A program made the translations under genes and the position numbers. 64,000 bases of DNA from UBA6022 sp049295575 (GTDB taxonomy: Bacteria > Patescibacteriota > Saccharimonadia > Saccharimonadales > Saccharimonadaceae), in the NCBI GenBank assembly GCA_049295575.1, contig JBAQQX010000002.1, forward strand, positions 186,001 through 250,000, in the 5' to 3' direction. Shown one piece after another: positions 15,179 through 23,153 of this stretch. The notes under the pieces were generated by a model, which worked only from the letters and a program-made list of their open reading frames with translations, searched no databases and was not told the DNA's origin. Numbering within the stretch: position 1 is the stretch's first letter; each line of letters begins with the position of its first letter.

Positions 15179-15556
15179 ATGGAAACTAAATCATTACTTA
15201 CAGGACTAGCCGGATTCTTTATCGGTGGATTACTCGTAGCTACTGCTGCCACTGTCATGAACCAGCCTAAGAAGGATACAAATGCGGAAATGAGTATGAC
15301 TCAGATGACTGATTCATTAAAAGATAAAACGGGTGATGAATTCGACAAGGCATTTGTGGAGAATATGATCAGCCACCATCAAAGCGCCGTAGATATGGCT
15401 AGACTTTCTGCGACGAATGCAAAGCATGATGAGATAAAGAAGCTCTCAACTGAAATTATAAGTGCTCAGGATAAAGAGATTGCCCAAATGAAGCTATGGC
15501 AAGAAAATTGGGGCTACACTTCTACTTCAAGTACGATGAATCACTCATCTCATTAA
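15179..15556 (+). CDS. DUF305 family protein (prophage cargo)
   Basis: A 125-aa protein with an N-terminal signal anchor (about residues 5-25), then the DUF305 core: FVENMISHHQSAVDMARL, EIKKLSTEIISAQDKEI, QMKLWQENW. DUF305/CopM-type proteins are exported helical proteins whose Met/His motifs have been linked to copper binding. GAAGGAG gives a strong ribosome site. It forms a two-gene unit with the preceding DUF4396 gene. Metal binding here is inferred from the family. Confidence 0.8.
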   Translation: METKSLLTGLAGFFIGGLLVATAATVMNQPKKDTNAEMSMTQMTDSLKDKTGDEFDKAFVENMISHHQSAVDMARLSATNAKHDEIKKLSTEIISAQDKEIAQMKLWQENWGYTSTSSTMNHSSH

Positions 15557-15594
15557 AAATTCAAGACTATCTCGAATGTTCAATAGGAATCGTG

Positions 15595-15726
15595 TTGACT
15601 ATTTAACTATACGACATGTTACAATGATTATGTAACAAGAAAGGAAGCACCCTAGAATGCTTCCTAACCACACGATTTTTGTCAAACCTCAGTCTATGCT
15701 AATAGTAAAGATATGAGGTTTTTCAA
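15595..15726 (+). ncRNA. Candidate small RNA in the phage intergenic region
   Basis: TTGACT (15595-15600) and TACAAT (15620-15625), 19-bp spacing, would start RNA near 15632. An 8-bp hairpin follows (AGGAAGCA 15642-15649 with TGCTTCCT 15658-15665), then AAACCTCA (15684-15691) pairs with TGAGGTTT (15714-15721) and runs into a T stretch like a terminator. The result would be an about 95-nt RNA without an ORF. Confidence 0.45.
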
Positions 15727-16151
15727 TTTTACGGAGACTTTTATACTTATTGTAATTGTTGTTTCCATTGGAACCTTCCTTCCCAAGAGCGGTCTCCGAA
15801 GAAAGCTAGGTTTGCCGTCCGATCTCTTCCTCGGCACATCTCAACGTTTTACGATCACTCTCACCCTTGACGAGCTGTCGTGACCTCTCAGTTAGTCGTT
15901 CCACTTCGCAGTATATCAGCGACTCACAAATATCCGCAAGGCATAAATCGGAATTGTGTAGACGATTCCGAAAAATAGTATTTACAATACCCTTGCCTAT
16001 TGTGACCTCTGTAAAGTGTTAATTCCAGCAAAGATTTATTTTAGGATAATTGTTGTAGAAAAGTATCTCGCTATTGCTCCAGCGGCTATCGCCTTATATA
16101 CTACGAATATCTACAGAGATTATATTAAAACATAACCTTGACAAATTGTAC

Positions 16152-16182
16152 AAGGTACATTGTGCGACGTATAGTCTATGTA
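16152..16182. repeat. Direct repeat A, copy 2 (candidate attR or phage promoter)
   Basis: Matches 10055-10085 at 30 of 31 positions (TATAGT instead of TATAAT). TTGTAC at 16146-16151 lies 18 bp before TATAGT, so this copy is the better promoter. If the element circularises through repeat B, this promoter would read into the coat gene. Confidence 0.75.
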
Positions 16183-16402
16183 TCATTTGCGGTTCACTAT
16201 TCATTGTTTTTGACTTATATTTTCCCTGGTTCGATTGTCTTAGTTTATGTCATGTGCCATATGCCCTGTTTTACTATGCCTATGCTTCGTTGTGTTGGCT
16301 CGACCTGAAATTTATATGCCTGCGTATTATGTCTGTAGCTGCAGACTATGTCGTCAACATGTGTGAATACTGAGCGTATTTACTTAATCTACGTAACATT
16401 TT

Positions 16403-16422
16403 ATGTTCTATTTTTGTTCTAG
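16403..16422. repeat. Direct repeat B, copy 3
   Basis: Identical to 10335-10354. It is 251 bp after repeat A copy 2, close to the 280-bp A-to-B distance at the left side, so the order A-B is duplicated at both ends of the phage. Confidence 0.8.
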
Positions 16423-16572
16423 TTCTGTTTCGTCGCATTTAGCTCTCAAATAGGTTTAGACATGCAGAATAGGTGATTTGTAGAATTATCAATAAAAAAG
16501 AGGGGTGACTATCTCCCCTCGCCTGCTGTCGGTGTGACATGAACGATACGTAGGGCTATTTTGAGATATTCA

Positions 16573-17505
16573 TTATACTGCGGGCCCAGTTGATGTAGCA
16601 CTGTGCGCTGTTCCATTCCAGATCCAGTTTAGTGTATTGCCGTCGGCGTAGTTATAGTTCGTCGTTCCCTGTGTCACCATCGCTTCTGTGGCAAGAACGC
16701 CGGTTGATGCATTAGTGCTTGGTGCAAGGTCGACAAAGCTATACACAGAGTCGTATACGGCTTTTGAGGCAGAGAATGATACTCTCCGCGTTTCTCCTGG
16801 CTGGAGAAGGAAGCTAGACGAGCCTTGGTCGCAAAAGTCCAGGTTTGCAGTAATTGCAGCTGTGCCATTGTTGCCAAGTAGAACGGATACTGTGTAGGTT
16901 GATCCGTTTGAGAGTGAGGCAAGCGGAAGACGTAGACGAGCCGTTCCGTTCCCGGTGCCGTTATATGCAATTTTATTCCAGTCTGTGCGACTGCTCCATG
17001 AGATATTCGCCGCTACTGTCATATCAGCAGCGACAAGTGGTCGAAACCAGCCACTTGCACCACTTTGACCTCGGGGGTTTGGAACAATGTTAGTGATTGC
17101 TGCTACCCCGCCTTGTCCGTGACCAGCACAGCCACCGTTTGACGGTGCCGTACTCGCTGAGCTTGCTTTGTATGAGGTAGATCCATTTGTCGCGGTCACG
17201 CAGTACGTCGCAGGGGTGGCATTGTTATTGTAGTCGTATTGGTATTTAACTGAATCTGTATCTGCGACGCCAATAGTGCCAAGGTCAGAAGGGTAACTGG
17301 AATTATCTACGGAATAGAGGGATAGCTTCTTGGTTACTTGGCTGAGGGCGGACGAAACTGAACTGATACGAGCACGCTCTTGGATGCCGTTATACGCAAC
17401 AATTGTGATCGCCGCCAGGATACCAATAATAACAATCACGATCAGGAGTTCAACGATCGTAAATCCGGTTTTGTTTTTTGTAGCAATACCGTCCGTAGAG
17501 GTCAT
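16573..17505 (-). CDS. Type IV pseudopilin with C-terminal binding domain
   Basis: A 310-aa protein with a type III signal: short charged leader then GFTIVELLIVIVIIGILAAI, cleaved by prepilin peptidase before F, and a pilin helix. The N-terminal domain has the Cys pair of a major-pilin-like fold (about 95-135). The remainder is a beta-rich extracellular module ending with NYADGNTLNWIWNGTAHSAT, the YADG..W.G..H motif that also ends adhesive/tail-fibre-like proteins. The ATG at 17505 replaces a longer frame because it gives a normal short leader. Strongly similar to the next gene; the two look like a duplication. Confidence 0.88.
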   Translation of the reverse strand: MTSTDGIATKNKTGFTIVELLIVIVIIGILAAITIVAYNGIQERARISSVSSALSQVTKKLSLYSVDNSSYPSDLGTIGVADTDSVKYQYDYNNNATPATYCVTATNGSTSYKASSASTAPSNGGCAGHGQGGVAAITNIVPNPRGQSGASGWFRPLVAADMTVAANISWSSRTDWNKIAYNGTGNGTARLRLPLASLSNGSTYTVSVLLGNNGTAAITANLDFCDQGSSSFLLQPGETRRVSFSASKAVYDSVYSFVDLAPSTNASTGVLATEAMVTQGTTNYNYADGNTLNWIWNGTAHSATSTGPAV

Positions 17506-17530
17506 ACTAAATAGTTTAGCATAAGTGTTA

Positions 17531-18454
17531 TTACACCGGCGGGCCAGTTGAGCTTGCGCTATGGGCCGTGCCATTCCAGATCCAATTTGATGTAGTACCG
17601 TCTGCGTAGTTGTATGTTGATGTGCCCTTTGTGATCATCACGCCGTCGACGTATACTGTGACCCCGTCACCACTAACGGCGCCCGAGCGCAGATAGCCGA
17701 AGCCGTAGCTTGTTTTGCCCGACTGCGTAGATGAGAGCGTGGTTGATCCGCTGAACTGCGTCCATGTGTTGGCCGGTGCTGTAATGCTTGAGCTTCCGCC
17801 GCCGCCAGTTCCGCTCGCTTCCCAGTAGGACGAGAAGCTAACTGCGCTACCAACAGGATAAAGCCATAGGCTCCACTTTATCGTATCGCCTGTAGCAAAT
17901 GTCTCAGCTGTCATCCACTTGCGCCCTGCTGCGCTGACCGTCTTAAGGCTGGCGCTGCCGAACTTTGCTTGCTCGGTGGAGCTAGTGATCGTGCCTGGCA
18001 GTGTGCCCTGATTACCGATATTACTTGCATTTGTTTCGATACTTGGATTAAGGGCAAGATTTGTTATTGCCCCTACCCCGCCTTGGCCGTGACCTGCGCA
18101 GCCGCCAGAAGCGGGTGTTTGGCTCACTGAGTTTGCAGTATAGGAAGTGGAGCCGTTAGTAGCAGTGATGCAATATGTGGCTGGGTTGGCGGTGTTATTT
18201 GCCGAGTACTGGTATTTGACCGCATCCGTATCGGTGATGCCAATACTTGCAAGGTCGCCCGGATAGCCGTTTCCGTCGACGATATGAGCAGCAAGCTTGC
18301 GCGTCGCCTGACTAAGCGCTGACGATACACTGGCTGCACGTGAGCGTTCCTGGATGCCGTTATACGCCACGATTGTAATCGCAGCTAGGATACCAATAAT
18401 AACAATCACGATCAGGAGTTCAACGATCGTGAAGCCGCTCGTGCTTTTTCTCAT
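17531..18454 (-). CDS. Type IV pseudopilin with C-terminal binding domain (paralogue)
   Basis: A 307-aa paralogue of the neighbouring protein: leader MRKSTS, GFTIVELLIVIVIIG, pilin domain with the same Cys pair and GHGQGGV linker, then a different central beta-rich module (about residues 155-280, carbohydrate-binding-like by composition: Gly/Ser/Trp/Tyr) and the shared end NYADGTTSNWIWNGTAHSAS. Conserved ends with a divergent centre suggest modules swapped for different targets. In Saccharibacteria, pili serve twitching and contact with the actinobacterial host, so host adhesion is a reasonable inference. Confidence 0.88.
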   Translation of the reverse strand: MRKSTSGFTIVELLIVIVIIGILAAITIVAYNGIQERSRAASVSSALSQATRKLAAHIVDGNGYPGDLASIGITDTDAVKYQYSANNTANPATYCITATNGSTSYTANSVSQTPASGGCAGHGQGGVGAITNLALNPSIETNASNIGNQGTLPGTITSSTEQAKFGSASLKTVSAAGRKWMTAETFATGDTIKWSLWLYPVGSAVSFSSYWEASGTGGGGSSSITAPANTWTQFSGSTTLSSTQSGKTSYGFGYLRSGAVSGDGVTVYVDGVMITKGTSTYNYADGTTSNWIWNGTAHSASSTGPPV

Positions 18455-18491
18455 GACCTAATTGTAAAGAGGAACTTGTTCGATTACAAGC

Positions 18492-21215
18492 TTAGCGTAG
18501 CTTGAGTTCATGCTCGTCATTTGTTGACGGCTGTGGCTTTACCTGGACAGTTCCCTGCTCACTGGGCGTATCAGTCGTAGTGGTGGGTTTTTTGCGTCGA
18601 CGAGTACGTTTTCGTTTAGCTGGCGCTGCTCCTGATCCAATAGCTTCTTGAGGCGTCGTAGGGGCTGGTTGCGTTGCGGTGCTTCCCTGCTGTGCTGCTG
18701 GTTTTGACTGCTGATTTTGTGGCGTAATAGTTTGAGACTGAGCATTAACAGGCCACTGTTTAGCGACTGATTGGCTGACCGGTGGTTTTTTCGGCTGGAA
18801 CTGCTGAGGTGGCTGGATAACGGCTGAAATAGCCTCTTCCACCTCTGTTCTACTTTTACTATAGCTACGGCGTGTATTCTCGATAATGCGACCCGTGTTG
18901 TCGACTTGTGGCGGTGGAAGCTCAAGGGTGCGGGCGCTAAAGGCTGGTGACTTCTCGCCGTTAATAACCATGTTGATAACAAAGTTACGGTTGTGCATTT
19001 GCAGCAAGTCATTCGATTCAAACTGTGGTTCAAACTGCTTTGATAGGATTGGCGCATCGTCCGCTGAGACACGGAAGCTGATCATCGTACCGACGTTACC
19101 AAAGACTGCGTCACGTACGGTTTCGTTCATCTGTGAAATATACTGGTTGGCAACGGTTAGGTTAAGACCGTACTTACGAGCTTCGGACAAAATAGTCGCA
19201 AATGAGTCAGTCGCAAAGTTCTGAAACTCGTCCACATAGAGGTAGAACGGACGACGGTCTTTAATGTCTGGGATGTCGGAGCGGCTCATAGCGGCAAGCT
19301 GGATCTTAGTAACAAGGAATGAACCAAGAATAGCCGCGTTATCTTCTCCGATAAGACCCTTCGACAGGTTGACAATGAGAATCTTCCCTTCGTCCATGAT
19401 CTCGCGGATGTTGAAGGTAGATTTCGGTTGACCGATGATATTGCGAATAATCGGGTTGGCAGTAAAGGCGCCTACCTTATTAAGTACTGGAGCGATTGCT
19501 TCGGCGACGAACTTATCATTCCAGCTGGCAAACTCAACGCGCCAGAATTGCATTACGACCGTATCGGTACAATAGGTTAATGTCTCTTCGCGGAACTTTT
19601 TATCTGTTAGCATGCGCGTAATATCAAGCATGGTCGTCGTTGGTCGATCGAGGAGTGCGAGGATAGTATAGCGCAAAATATACTCGAGACGCGGGCCCCA
19701 ACTTTCGCCAAACATACGCTTAAGAACACCGATAACCTCAGAACTAATATTAGTTTTTTGAGCCGGGTTGGTTACTTCAAGCGGGTTGAATCCAAGTGGA
19801 TAAGCAGTGTCGGCTGGATTAAAGTAGACGACGTCTTGCATGCGGCTTCCAGGGATGAAGCGCATGTTATTGACGGCAAAGTCACCGTGCGGGTCAATGA
19901 TCGCATAACCTTGATTATGGAAGATATCGCTTAGGGCAAATAGCTCAAGGGTACCTGATTTACCAGCACCAGTTTGACCAATGATATAGACGTGACGAGA
20001 GCGGTCATAGCGTAGCATACCAAACTGATGGTTGATACCGCGGAAGTTCGTTAGGCCAAAGGCGCTGATGTTGTCATCGATAGCTGGATCGCCACTGATG
20101 ATCGGCAGCTTAGCCGGTGGTTCGGCGGTTTTACTACTCGCCCATACGATGTTTGGTGTTTCGACGTTAGTGTGCGGTAAGTGGAAGACTGACGCCAGCT
20201 CTTCGATATTAAGGATGAATCCGCGATCGAAAAAGGCGCGAGCTCGGTAGCGCGCAAGATCTTCTTTTTTGAAACTCGCAGCTGTCATTTTAAACCCATT
20301 AAGGTTGGTGCTGTTGAACTGTTTGAACGTACCAACGATTGCCTGCATACGTAGCTTACCGTTTGTTTGACTTTCACCAAGGTACGCTAGACGAATTTTC
20401 ACCTGATAGCCGAGCTTTGTTGCTTTCTTCTCAGCCTCCGAGATACGTGTTTTATCTCGATCGGAAAGTTCTTTGGGGCTACTGCCGCTTCCCTGTTCTG
20501 GCGGTTTCCAGAATGCTTCAATTAGGCCTCCGACCCATTTGAGATCAAATCCGCCCGAAAATAGAGCGAATGGATTGCCATTCTTGACGCTTGAGATCCA
20601 TCGGTCAGAGTCTTTATGCCATACATCTGCAATCGGGCGAGCTAACACCTGAATCCAGACTTCTTCGCCAGTAGTCTCAAGTTTAGCAAGCGTACCCGTG
20701 ATACCGGCAAGCGGATCAACTTCAAAACTCTGGAAAGTCTTGATCGGTAGCATCTCGTTGCTCGTGAGGCTTATTTCAGAAGTGTAGATGACACTATGGT
20801 CGCGCTCGTGAGTCACGTAATCTTCGTCGGCCTCGTGAATTTGGACAGTTGGATACTGTGAATAAATCTGACCCTCAACAAAGCTTTGTAGCGCTTTCGG
20901 CACCCATACGTAGAAACGGATCTGGCCATTGACTGATGCGATTTCAAAACTAAGGTGTTCTTGAACGCCTGCATTATATTTCAGTTCGCTTTTGTCGCGT
21001 AGAATACCGTGAAGACTTGCAAATAGCTGTTCGGCGGCGAGCTCTGACTTATCGTTGGCTTTTGGAATTTCAAGAATAAGAAGCGTACTCTCGGTAGCCT
21101 TAACAACGTCGGCTCGTCGATAATTACGCCACGTAAGGTAGCTTAAGATGAGCACGGCTGGGATCCAGACGTACCACTGCAAGATTAATTCGATGAGCCA
21201 CGAGAAAACGACCAT
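18492..21215 (-). CDS. VirD4/TraG-like membrane ATPase
   Basis: A 907-aa protein: N-terminal membrane helix (residues 5-24), a roughly 350-residue domain of unknown type, then a P-loop ATPase domain with Walker A GQTGAGKS (K419), PHGDF, Walker B FYLYVDEFQNF (D662, E663) and a TraG/HerA-type C-terminal part (ANQYISQM, FGNVGTMISFRVS). The last about 130 residues are Gln/Pro-rich and end in a basic KRKRTRRRKKP cluster, so probably disordered and nucleic-acid binding. Known relatives couple substrates to type IV secretion; no other conjugation genes are visible, so DNA uptake, secretion or pilus linkage remain open. Confidence 0.82.
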   Translation of the reverse strand: MVVFSWLIELILQWYVWIPAVLILSYLTWRNYRRADVVKATESTLLILEIPKANDKSELAAEQLFASLHGILRDKSELKYNAGVQEHLSFEIASVNGQIRFYVWVPKALQSFVEGQIYSQYPTVQIHEADEDYVTHERDHSVIYTSEISLTSNEMLPIKTFQSFEVDPLAGITGTLAKLETTGEEVWIQVLARPIADVWHKDSDRWISSVKNGNPFALFSGGFDLKWVGGLIEAFWKPPEQGSGSSPKELSDRDKTRISEAEKKATKLGYQVKIRLAYLGESQTNGKLRMQAIVGTFKQFNSTNLNGFKMTAASFKKEDLARYRARAFFDRGFILNIEELASVFHLPHTNVETPNIVWASSKTAEPPAKLPIISGDPAIDDNISAFGLTNFRGINHQFGMLRYDRSRHVYIIGQTGAGKSGTLELFALSDIFHNQGYAIIDPHGDFAVNNMRFIPGSRMQDVVYFNPADTAYPLGFNPLEVTNPAQKTNISSEVIGVLKRMFGESWGPRLEYILRYTILALLDRPTTTMLDITRMLTDKKFREETLTYCTDTVVMQFWRVEFASWNDKFVAEAIAPVLNKVGAFTANPIIRNIIGQPKSTFNIREIMDEGKILIVNLSKGLIGEDNAAILGSFLVTKIQLAAMSRSDIPDIKDRRPFYLYVDEFQNFATDSFATILSEARKYGLNLTVANQYISQMNETVRDAVFGNVGTMISFRVSADDAPILSKQFEPQFESNDLLQMHNRNFVINMVINGEKSPAFSARTLELPPPQVDNTGRIIENTRRSYSKSRTEVEEAISAVIQPPQQFQPKKPPVSQSVAKQWPVNAQSQTITPQNQQSKPAAQQGSTATQPAPTTPQEAIGSGAAPAKRKRTRRRKKPTTTTDTPSEQGTVQVKPQPSTNDEHELKLR

Positions 21216-21259
21216 GTTTACTCCTTATTGTCGCACTGTTGCGACGGCTTTGCAACTGA

Positions 21260-22318
21260 TTAGCTTGTCGCCTTTTCTTCAAGTGCGTAGGTTGCTTTTG
21301 CAACGCGCTTGAACTGTGTTTTGCTCTGGAGATTTAGAAGAATCGTCGTCTCTTTTACTTGGCGGCTCTTTAGTACTCGCTTGACGATTTCGTCACGATG
21401 AAGCGGTTCACCAGCGCTCTTGAGAACATCGCTGATAATGTCAGCCACAGTCCCCTTCGAGAAGCCCCAGCTGTCGAGAGCATAGATACCGCGACCGATA
21501 AGGACGAAGCGCTTGTCTTTGATAAGTTCGTTGTGAATTGCTTGAGTGGTGACATCTTTTCGCTTGAAATCGCTATCTTTGATAGCTTCGGCGATTTCAG
21601 AGAAATGAAGCGGCTTGTCGTTTTCGGCCAGAATAACGTAGATCTTGTCACGGATATTCTTAGGGTTAACTGTTGGCCACTTGATAAGTCCCCAATTATC
21701 TTTTAGGTGTGCAAGAAGCTTGCTGACGCTTGCAAGAGCGCGTACGTGATCAGGGTGCTCGTATGAGAGTTGATCGTGAAGCTGTTCGATAGTCAGTGGT
21801 TGACCATGCTTTTTAATAGCTTTGACGATTTCATCAACTTCAGTACGGATCTTCTTCTCGTCGCCGTATTCAGAGATACCTACAGCGTGGTGGTAGTTGT
21901 CGTTCTCGTTGACGACTGTCAGGTTCGGTGCGAGTTCCGCGATAAATGCAATGTGCGCACGGTCGCGAGCATCAGTCTTTTTATCTAGAATCGTATCAGC
22001 AAGGTCGCTGACGCGGGCGATACGTCCCATTTCGGCGAGGTGACGAATGAAGATTTTTTCGAGGCTAGTACTAGCAGGGATTTTTCCATCTTCTGCGGCA
22101 ATCTTGAGGCGGATAAGAATTGCCTTTTCGAGCTGACGTACGCGCTCACGAGTGATACCGAGTAGTTCACCAATCTGTTCGAGAGTTTCTTTGCGGTCGT
22201 AGAGGCCGAAACGACGTGTAATGATTTCGCGCTCGCGCTCCTGGTCAATGATCGCCAAGATTTCGTTTACGGTACTTTTTAGGTCGATAGTCGCTTTTTC
22301 TTGTAGAGCTTCGCTCAT
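21260..22318 (-). CDS. Sigma-70 region 4 protein with C-terminal HARE-HTH-like domains
   Basis: A 352-aa protein. Residues about 12-75 match sigma region 4: REREIITRRFGLYDRKETLEQIGELLGITRERVRQLEKAIL, including the -35-recognising helix. No region 1.2 or 2 is present, so it cannot bind -10 DNA as a normal sigma factor. The rest contains two winged-helix-like repeats around residues 175-230 and 235-345 (HFSEIAEAIKD, HRDEIVKRVLKS), resembling HARE-HTH/RpoE-delta domains. It is best seen as an RNA-polymerase-associated or DNA-binding regulator. Confidence 0.75.
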   Translation of the reverse strand: MSEALQEKATIDLKSTVNEILAIIDQEREREIITRRFGLYDRKETLEQIGELLGITRERVRQLEKAILIRLKIAAEDGKIPASTSLEKIFIRHLAEMGRIARVSDLADTILDKKTDARDRAHIAFIAELAPNLTVVNENDNYHHAVGISEYGDEKKIRTEVDEIVKAIKKHGQPLTIEQLHDQLSYEHPDHVRALASVSKLLAHLKDNWGLIKWPTVNPKNIRDKIYVILAENDKPLHFSEIAEAIKDSDFKRKDVTTQAIHNELIKDKRFVLIGRGIYALDSWGFSKGTVADIISDVLKSAGEPLHRDEIVKRVLKSRQVKETTILLNLQSKTQFKRVAKATYALEEKATS

Positions 22319-22616
22319 AGTTTTGTCATTCCTCTCCGCCTCACCTCAGAATAATTTAGTTTTTATATAGCAGTCTGTAGAACATTATAAAATAATATTT
22401 TACTAATGTCAAACATATTCTTGTGTATGACTAATTATAGCATGAAGTAGACGGTACAAGTAAAGAATGTCATGGGACTTTTTTAATATTGGCGATGTGG
22501 TATCGTTTCCGTTGACTTATGTTCATTTTGCGGTCTTATTATACGAAATAAGCCCGCCCCGAATGAGGCGGCTGTCACTGATAAGATCAGGAGACGGGCT
22601 CATTTCGGTGCGGGCA
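22319..22616. other. 298-bp gap with terminator-like hairpin
   Basis: Contains the leader of the sigma-region-4 gene (AT-rich, 22350-22450) and, at 22547-22612, a minus-strand hairpin GAGCCCG..CGGGCTT followed by ATTT that can terminate the 123-aa gene. No ORF is supported. Confidence 0.5.
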
Positions 22617-22988
22617 TTAAGATCCTGTTGCTGATTCGTTGCGCCATTCGGTAAATGTGGCATCGAGATCGGCAAGCAGTCGATCGTAGTACCTTTTCGT
22701 TGCATCTCTTTGCGTGACGGCGTAATCGATGTGGTCTTCATGGTACGAGCCATCTTCGCAGCCCCACTCATCATCGCCGCTACATCCTGGGACATAGCAG
22801 ATTCCTGCAAGACGCTTGTCGATGAGTGATTGCCATGCTGCACACGCGGTGTCTGAATGACTACGCACTATGTCTATCACTTGCTCATCTTTCACGAGGA
22901 GAAGCGCAAGGGCTGTGTTATTGTCTGGGAACAATTTCGTCAGACGATTTTCCAGGTCCTTTGGAAGCACTTTCTCAGGGTATTGCAT
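22617..22988 (-). CDS. Hypothetical protein, Cys-containing
   Basis: A 123-aa acidic soluble protein, MQYPEKVLPKDLENRL... The centre carries AGICYVPGCSGDDEWGCEDGSYHEDHID, with Cys and His that could bind metal. GAGG lies 7 nt before the ATG at 22988; an ATG two codons upstream is too close to the site. No family is recognised. It is followed by a terminator-like hairpin. Confidence 0.55.
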   Translation of the reverse strand: MQYPEKVLPKDLENRLTKLFPDNNTALALLLVKDEQVIDIVRSHSDTACAAWQSLIDKRLAGICYVPGCSGDDEWGCEDGSYHEDHIDYAVTQRDATKRYYDRLLADLDATFTEWRNESATGS

Positions 22989-23153
22989 TGTCATGCCTCA
23001 CTCTATGTGAACGGAATAGGTACAAGTAATTTATACAATATATCAATGTTTTTGGCAAGGGTCTATTTGGTCTACTGTCAAATAGGCGGGACACTCGAGC
23101 GCATAGGCCAGTGTCTTAGACTGGTGTCAAAATTGAGAGTAGCTATCCCTGAA

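Larger units (their letters stand above)
15557..16572. other. 1-kb non-coding phage intergenic region
   Basis: No believable gene. It contains a promoter (15595-15625), two hairpins that could delimit an about 95-nt RNA (to 15726), the second copies of repeat A (16152-16182) and repeat B (16403-16422), and then about 150 bp up to the pilin gene end. In inoviruses the non-coding region carries origin and packaging signal, so those are expected here, but which hairpin serves cannot be said from sequence alone. Confidence 0.6.

Noticed and set aside
16074..16373. 99-aa Cys/Tyr-rich + strand ORF in the phage non-coding region
   Set aside because: TTG start without ribosome site, odd Cys/Leu/Tyr composition, and it runs through repeat A copy 2; more likely chance.
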